Below are positions 1-9,000 of a DNA stretch of 64,000 bases, one piece after another. The DNA comes from Pseudorhodoferax sp047601025 (lineage in GTDB: Bacteria; Pseudomonadota; Gammaproteobacteria; Burkholderiales; Burkholderiaceae_C). The stretch covers positions 2,852,001 to 2,916,000 of the forward strand of contig NZ_JASGJZ010000001.1 in NCBI RefSeq assembly GCF_047601025.1. The letters are read 5' to 3'. The position numbers and the translations under genes were made by a program. Each line of letters begins with the position of its first letter. Positions within the stretch are counted from its first letter, which is position 1. The notes beneath the pieces were generated by a model. The model was not told where the DNA came from. It saw only the letters and a list, made by a program, of their open reading frames with translations, and did no database searches.

Positions 1-3000
1 GGCATCGACGACGGCGCCACGGTCGAGGTCGGCGCCGGGCAGGGCGCGCAGGGCGACGTGACGGTCGCGGCGCGCGACGAGACCGACAGCCTGACCGTGA
101 CCGGTGGCGTCGCCGCGTCGTCCTCGCGCGCCGCCGGCGTCGCGGCCGGCGTGCACGACTTCTCGCGCACCACCGAGGCCTGGATCGGCAGCCGCGACAC
201 CCACGGCGCCGCCGGCCGAGTGTCGGCCGCCGGCGACCTGCGGGTCGAGGCCGCCAGCGGCGGCCGCGTGGGCAACTACGCGCTGTCGGTGGCGCTGACC
301 TCGCCCCCGGCACCGTCGTCGCAGGGCGCGGCGCAGTTGCGTGAAGGCACCGGCGCGTTCGGCGTCAACGTGTCCGGCTCCGCCGCCGTCAACCTGCTGG
401 ACAACCGCGTGGGCGCGCGCATCGCCGACGACCTCGACGTGGAGGCCGGCACGCTGCGCGTGCAGGCCTCCGACGTCACGGCGCTGCACGCGGTCGCGGG
501 CGGCGCGGCCGTCTCGACCAACCGCGGCAGCGGCGTCGGCCTGGCGGGCGCTTACACGCAGAACACCGTCGATGCGCGGGTGGAGGCCGAGCTGGCCGCC
601 ACCGGCCGCGTCGCCGCCCGCACGGTGGACGTGCAGGCCGACAACGGCGCCAGCGCGCTGTCGATCTCCGCCGGCGTGGCCGCCAGCGCGTCGGCCAGCA
701 GCTACCAGGTCGCCGGCTCGGTCAGCATCAACGACATCGACAGCACCACCCGCGCCCGCGTGGCCGACGGGCTGGTCGATGCCGCGCAGGGCATGCAGGT
801 GGCCGCGCAGGACCACGCCGCCATCCACGCGGTGGCCGGCGCCGCCAACTTCGGCGGCAAGGCCGGCGTGGGCGCGGGCCTGTCGATCAACCACATCGGC
901 GGCGGCACCGAGGCGCTGGCCGAGCAGCTGCGCGGCGTGACCAGCAGCGCGGGGCTGACGCTGCAGGCGCGCAGCGAGGCCGAGCTGGTGTCCGTGGCCG
1001 CGGCCATGGGCTACTCGAACCAGTACGCCTTCGACGGCGCGGTGGCGATCAACGAGGTCGGGCGCGAGACCACGGCCGCGCTGCGCGACAGCGGCGGCCT
1101 GCAGCTCGGCGGCGCGCTGGCGGTCGACGCCGGCAACGGCAGCGCGATCCACACGGCCTCGGGCTCGGCCGCCATCGGCAGCGGCGGCGCCCTGGGCGCG
1201 AGCTTCGGCTACAACACCATCGGCGACAGCGTCAGCGCCGAGATCGCCGGCAGCCAGGCGCAGGCCGGCGCGGTGCGCGTGGCGGCCGCGCAGTCCGCGG
1301 ACATCGGCGCGCTGGTGGCCGGCGGCGCCGTGGCGTCGCGCTCCGCCGCGGTCGCCGGCTCGGTGGCGATCAACACCATCGACAACCGCACCAGCGCGCG
1401 CACGCACGGCGGCCAGCTCACGGCGCTGGGCGCGCTGCTGGTCGACGCCGCCGACCATTCGCGCATCCGCAGCCTGACCGGGGCGCTGGCCTACGGCGGC
1501 CAGGGCGCAGGCGTGGGCATCGCCGGCTCGTACAACGAGATCGGCAGCCAGGTCGACGCGGGGGTCGACGGCGGCACGCTGTCGGCCGGCGGCCCGGTGC
1601 GCGTTAGCGCGCTGCGTGAGCAGCAGCTGCAGTCGCTGGCCGCGGGTGCCGGCGGCGGCGCCGTCGGGCTGGCGGGCTCGGTCGCGGTGAACACGGTGGG
1701 CGGTGCCACGCTGGCCGAGATCGCCGGCGGCGCGAACGTGCAGACCGACGGCAGCCTGCTGCTGTCGGCCCGCTCCGACAGCGACATCGAGACCGTGGCC
1801 GGCGCGCTGGGCGTGGGCCTGTCCAGCGTCGGCCTGGCCGGCGCGGTGGCGGTCAACCAGCTCGAGGGCACGACCACGGCCCGCGTGGCCGGCGCCGGCA
1901 CGCGCCTGGGCGCCAACGGCCAGGGCGCGGCCCAGAACGTGGCCGACGGCACGCTGGGCGGCGACACGGGCCAGGACCTGCGCGCGCGCACCGGCCAGTC
2001 CACCCTCCAGGGCGTGGCCGTCGTGGCGCTGGGCACCGACGAGATCGACACCGTGGCCGCCAGCGTCGGCGCGGGCAACAACGTGGGCATCGCCGGCGCC
2101 GTCACCGTCAACCAGGTCGGCGGCGCCACGCTCGCCGCCATCGATGGCGGCACGGTGGAAAGCCAGCAGGCCGCGCAGGTCGGCGCCTACCACCACACCC
2201 GCGTGAACGCGGGCAACGGCGCCGGCGGCGCCGGCGGCACCGCCGGCGTGGGCGCCTCGGTGACCACCACCTTCATGGACCACGACACCCAGGCCCGCGT
2301 GCGCGACGCCGGCGTGACGGCGCAGGGCGCGCTGGGCGTCGCCGCGCGCGCCACGCACGACCTCGACGCCGTGGTCGTGGGCGCGGCCATCGGCGGCACC
2401 GCCGGCGCCAACGGCTCGGTGGCGGTGACCACGCTCGAAGGCGCGGTGCGCGCCAGCGCGGACAACGCCGCCCTGCGCAGCCAGCAGGGCGGCATCGCGG
2501 TCACGGCCGACGCCGACAACGCACTGGACATCGTGGCCGGCGGCCTGGCCGCCGGCGGCACCGTCGGCGCCGGAGCGACCGTGATTGTCACCACGCTCGA
2601 CCAGAAGACCGAGGCATCCACCACCGGCGCCAGCCGGCTCGACGCCGCGGGCACCACGGCGATCGTCGCCGGCGCCCGGCAGGACGTGGACCTCATCGGC
2701 TTCACCGGCGCGGGCGGCGGCACGGCCGGCGTGGCCGGCACCGTGAGCGTGCTGACCGCCACCGGCCAGACCGTCGCCGGCATCGGCGCCGGCAGCCGCA
2801 TCAACACGCAGCTGGGCGGCGCGCAGCAGGACGTGCGCGTGCACGCGCAGGACGCGCTCGCCACGCACAGCGTGCTCGGCACCGCCGGCGTGGGCGGCAC
2901 AGCCGGCGTCGGCGCGGGCGCCGACGTGCAGGTGGTGCGCAGCGGCGCGGTGGCGGCGGTGGGCGACGGCGCCGACGTGCGCGCCGGCCGCGACATCGCC

Positions 3001-6000
3001 ATCGCGGCGGAGAACCGTCGCGACATCGCGTCCCTGTCGGCCGCCGCGGCCGGCGGCGGCTTCGTCGGCGCCGGCGCCGGCGTTTCCGTGGTCAGCGTGT
3101 CGGCCGGTGCTTCCTCGCAGGCCACGGGCAGCCTGGACAGCAGCGTGTCGAACGCGCAGAACGTGGCGCGCGATTCCGGCCTGAGCGGGCAGATGGGCAG
3201 CAGCTACGCCGGCGCCGGCAGGCTGCAAGGCGACATCGACGCGCGCCAGAAGACGGTGAGCCCGAACGCCCGCTTCCTGTCCGCGCCGGACTCGGCGCAG
3301 TACTCGGCCGCGGCCCGCGTGGGCGACGCCCGGCTGGAGGCCGGGCGCCACATCGGCGTCGAGGCCGCGAACCGCACCAATGCGTCCAGCGAAGCCTGGG
3401 GCGTGGCGGCCGGCCTGGCCGGCGCGGGCGGCGGCGTGGCGGTGATCAACGCCGGCGACCGCAGCCTGGCCGAACTGGGCGGCAGCGCGACGGCGGGCGG
3501 CAACGTCGCGCTGCGGGCCGAGGACGGGCAGGACGGCGTGACCGAGGCCAAGGCGCGCGCCGGCGGCGGCGGGCTGCTGGGCCTGGGCGCCGCGGTGGCG
3601 GTCAGCGAGAAATCCAGCCAGGCCACCGCACGCGTGCGCGACGGCGCCACGGTCACGGCCGGCGGCGCCGTGACCGTGGACGCCGGCCTGGACCACGCGC
3701 TGAACGCGCAGACCATCGGCGCCAGCATCGGTGGCGTGGCGGTGGGCGCCTCGATCGCCACGGCCAGCAGCGCCGGCCAGGCGCAGGCGCTGCTGGGCAG
3801 CAATGTGCAGGTGAACGCCGGCAGCATCGCGGTCGATGCGTCGGCCCGCTCGGGCAACACGGTCGAGGCCGTCGGCGTGGGCGGCGGCATCGTGTCGGGC
3901 AACGCCGTGGCCGCGCTGGCCGCGGACGACACCCGGGCCCGCGCCTGGGTCGGCGACGGCAGCCGGCTGGCCGCCGGCGGCGCCATCGGCATCCGCGCCA
4001 GCACCGACCCGATGGCCCGCGCCGTGGCCATCGGCGCCACGGTGGGCGGCGGCGCCGTCGGCGCCAGCGTGGCCGACGCGCGCGTGGACAGCCAGGTCCA
4101 GGCCGGCGCCGGCGCGGTCAACCTCCAAGGCGGTTCGCTGGAGGTGTCCGCGGCGGCCGAGCGCACCCGCGACCAGAGCGCCGAGGCCCGCGCGGTCGGC
4201 GCCAGCGGCGGCGTGCTGCTGGGCGTGAACGCCACGCTGGCGAACGCCAGCCTCGCCACCCAGGTGCAGGCCGAACTCGGCCAGGGCACGCAGCTGGCCA
4301 TCGGCGGCGACGCGGCCGTGCAGGCCGGCGACGCCACCCGTGCGCGCACCGATGCCACCGGCATCGCCGTGGGCGGGTTGCTGGCCGTCGGCGCGAACAT
4401 CGGCAACGCCGGCATCCACAACAGCCAGGGCGTGCGCTTCGGCGCGACCGGCCTGGTCGGCGGCACGCTGGACCTCAGTGCCACGGGCAGCAACGGCGTC
4501 GGCGGCAAGGCGGTCGCCGGCAGCGGCGGGGTGGTGGCGGGCAGCGCCTCGACCCTGCACCTGGACAGCGCCAGCGCCACCACGGTGGAGCTGCTGGGCG
4601 CCGCCGACGTGCTGGCCGGCCGGGTCGACGCGCTGGCGCAGCACCGGCTGGACTACGCGGCCGACAGCGACTCGCTGCAGGCCGCGATGGTCGGCGCCTC
4701 CGGCACCTTCATCGACCTGGACCTGGGCGCGAACACCCGGGTGCTGGTGCGCGACGGCGCGCGCGTCGCGGCCGCCGAAGGGCTGGACCTCGAAGCCCAC
4801 AGCATCACGCAGGGCGGCGCCGACGCCTTCTCGGGCTCGGGCGGCGTCGTCAGCGGCAGCGCCGTGCTGATCGACAACACGATCCGCGACGCGAGCCGCG
4901 TCCAGCTCGGCAACGACGTGGCCCTGTCCACCGTGGGCAGCCCGCTGGACACCGACCGTGGCCACCTGCGCATGACGGCGCACAACACCCTGCGCGCGAC
5001 CGACACCGCCCGCCTGTCGGCCGGCGGCGCCATCGCCGCGCCGTTCGCCGGCACCCGGATGGACGTGGGCCTGGCCAACGAGGTGGTGGCGGGCGACCGC
5101 GCGCAGCTGCGCAGCAGCGGCCTGCTGCAGGCCGGCGCCTACACCGATACCCGTGCGGCCACCCGCGCGCACGTGGACGTGTACGGCCTGGTCGGCGCCG
5201 GCGGCGGCGATGCGCAGATCGCCCTCCAGGCCCGGCAGCTGGTCCGCCTGGGCGCCGACGCCGACGTGCTGGGCTACGGCAACGTCGGCCTGCGCGCCGG
5301 CCAGAGCGCCGACGGCAACCTGTCCAACGAGATCGAGGCCTCGGCCAGCACCGTGGTGATCAACAACACGCTGATCCCGGTGACCGCGGTGCTGGACGCG
5401 GACGCGACCGCCACCACCACCAACGACCTGGTGCTGGGCGCCAACGACCGCGTGCGCTCGGTGCGCAACGTCGACCTGGTGGCCACCAACGGCGCGGTGC
5501 GCGCGGACGGCAACGGCCGGGGCACCAACCCGTACCTGGCGCTGTTCTCCAGCGACCAGACCACGCGCTCCAACCGCGTGCACCAGTCCGCCGGCATGGA
5601 CCTGGCCAACGCCGAGATCGTCGCGGGCGCGAGCAACCGGCAGGAGGTCTACTGGGACGGCAGCACGCTGCGCACCGTCTCGTCGCTGGGCGACCTGGAG
5701 GTGCAGTTCAAGGCCGCGGGCAGCACCGGCGCGTTCCGCCCGCTGGCCGAGATCGACGCCACGCTGGCCGCGCTCGCCCAGCAGCGCGCCGGGCTGAACC
5801 CGTCGTCCAGCGAATACGCGCGCCTGGGCGAGCAGATCGACCTGTACACGCAGATGCGCGCCAGCACCGCCCAGGCGCTGGGCGCGGGCGCCAACGGCAG
5901 CACCAGCGTGGACACGCTGGTGGTGGGCGACGTCATCGCCGGCGCGGGCGACATCCGCGTGGGCGCGGACCGCATCCAGCAGTCCGGCGCCCGCCTGACC

Positions 6001-9000
6001 GCCTATGGCGCACCCACGGTGGTGGTCCACAACAGTTCCGACGACTACCTGGTGACCAACGGCATCCTGGTGTCGGCCGCCGGCAGCGGCCGGATCGTCT
6101 CCACCGGCGCGGCCAGGCTGTCCGCCAGCGGCGCCCGGCTGACCGAGGTGGGCGGCTCGCAGTCCGACTACTACGAAGCCAGCCAGCGGCCGGACCTGCC
6201 CTCGGTGGTGATCGAGAACACCTACGACACGCAGCTGCCGGGCAACACCGGCAGGGCGCCGGGCCTGCTGGTGCTGGGCGACATCCAGAACCTCCAGGGC
6301 ACGACCTCGCTGCGCAACCAGTCGGGCAACATCTCGCAGTTCGCCACCATCGAGAGCTACCGCCTCAGCATGGACGTGCCCAACGGCGACCTGTTCGTGA
6401 ACCTGCCGGGCCGCAGCTGGAACGTCGCCTCGGTCGAGGCGGAGTGGGCCGGCCTCATCAACGGCCTGTCGCCCGAGGAGATCGGCCGCCTCAACGGCCG
6501 CAACGTACCCGACGCGATCGCCGAATACGCGGCCAACGTGGTCTACAACACCAACGCCGACGGCACGCTGAAGTACGGCACCAGCGAAGCGCTGACCGAC
6601 TACCTGGTCCGTCGCTACGGCCGCGGCAACGGCTACGACCAGCAGGTCGTCCTCGACGGCCTGTGGCGCGGCTACTGGGAAACCACCAGCGACGACACCA
6701 CCGGGCGCACCTGGTTCGAGGACGGCGTCTACCGCTACAGCGGCAACCTGTCGGCCAGCGACCACAGCTTCTGGACCAACAACACCGGCGTGTTCCGCTG
6801 GTCGTACACCGGCATCCACCCGATCGCCAGCCGCAGCGCGGCCGCGCTGTCGCAGTCCGACACGTCCGGCTCGGCCGCCAGCGCGATCAAGGTCGGCGGT
6901 TCGCTGAACGTCAACGCGCGCAACATCAACATCAACGCGGGCATCGAGGCCGGCCAGCGCACCGACTGGTCGCTCGACCTGGGCAGCGCCGCGGCCACCG
7001 AGATCGCCAGCATCGCCAGCGGCAACGGCCTGGTGCGGCTGCACAACGTCCAGGCCATCGCCGACGGCAACGGCGCCGACGACGTGCCGGCGGTGTACTG
7101 GGACTCCGACCACCAGCGCATCCAGGTGCAGCGCATCGACGCCTCGGGCGGCGGCCAGGTCTCGCTGACCGGCAACATCATCAACACCAACACGCTGGGC
7201 AACATCGTCGTCCACTCGGGCTACGGCGACGTGCAGATCCACAACACGACCGGCCGGGACCTGCAGCTGTCGGACATCGACCTGGGCAGCGGTGGCCAGA
7301 GCGTGGTGCGCATCACCGACACCCTGAAGACCTGGGGCTCGGGCGCGGCCGCGGGCCGCGCGCAGACCTGGTGGTACGTGAACCAGGCCGGCCAGGACAG
7401 CGTGCAGGTGTACAACGACGCCAACGGCGCGACCAGCCTGGCCGGCGCGGCCCGGGACAGCGACATCGGGCGCGCGTTCGCCTACAACCCGCAGGCCGGC
7501 GCGCGCTACGAGTGGACGCAGCAGTACCACGTCACCCGCGCGTACGACGGCCCGCTCACCCAGAACGGGTACGACGAGGTCGTCTACCAGAACCTCGGCC
7601 ACTGGACCAGCCAGATCGCGACGGCCGACGGCAAGTCCTACCTGCAAGGCGAGGGCAAGGTGGTGGTCCGCGCGCCCACCGGCTCCAGCCAGGCCTTCAT
7701 GCAGTGGGCCGATGCCGACATCGACTACACGACCGTCACCGTCACCGGCGGCGGCCACGAGTGGGGCGGCTACCAGCCCGGCACGAAGTTCAACGTGGCC
7801 ACCGACATCACGCTGGACATCACGAACAGCGTGAAGGCCGACCATGCGATCCCGATCCGCTTCGTCGGCAACGGCGCGTCGCGCCTGCAGGTGGACTCGA
7901 CCTCGAACGTGCTGGTCGGCGGGGACATCCGCAACGACGTGGGCACCACCCGCTTCGACGTCAACGGCGGCGCGCTGCTGCAGGCCGGCGGCTCGATCCA
8001 GGGCCTGGACCTGCAGCTCAACGCGACCGCGGGCATCGGCAGCGCGGCCCAGGGCCTGAACATCATCGACAACCGGGTGGCCGGCGCGTCGGTGAGCGCG
8101 ACCAGCCAGGGCGACGTGTTCCTCGACAGCACCGGCGACTTCTACGCCAGGTCGATCCAGACGCCGGGCAACGTGACGATCAACGCGGTCGGCGGTATCT
8201 ACCAGCACGCGGACGCCAGCGGTGCCTCGATCTCGGGCGACGTGCTCCACCTGCATTCCGGCTCGGGCAGCTCGATCGGCTCGGCCAGCCGGCCGCTGGT
8301 CACGCAGAGCCAGGAGATGAATGCCTCCGCGCCCGGCAGCGTCACGCTGACCCAGGCCAGCGGCAACATGAACGTGGGCAGCATCGAGTCCCTGCTCGGC
8401 AGCGTGGAACTCAACACCCCCGGCGGCCAGATCCTCGGCGCCGCGCCCAAGGGCGCCGACCACGACGCGAAGATGCAGGAGAAGATCGCGCTGTGGGAGT
8501 CGATGGGCATCACCGACGCGGACCACGCCGGCAGCACCATCCGGGGCTACGAGAACCGGGTCGGGCGCTACTACAGCGACTACTGGAACATCCGCGAGGT
8601 GGCGCAGAACCCGGACGGCGGCTTCGCGCTGACCGCCGCGGGCCTGGACCTGTTCCGCGCGCAGGTCAGCGCCGGCCTGGGCCGCGACGCGAGCAACGCC
8701 GAGGTCGACGCCGCCATGCGGGCGCGCTACCAGGAAGCCCGCGACTTCCTGAACGGCGTGCCGGGCCTGGACGCGGGCCTGCTGCGCACACGCACCGCGA
8801 ACCTGCAGTACACGCTGGACGCCTCGTCGCCGCTGTACGCGCAGATGACCCACGGCGCGGTCTGGGACAAGGGCGCGCTGGGCACCGCCGTCAACGCCGG
8901 CGCGGAAGCGGGCACCCGCCCGTCCACCGGCGCGCTGCCCAACGTGTCGGCGCCCAACGGCGCGATCCGCCTGAACAACGACCCGAACCAGGCGCTGCCC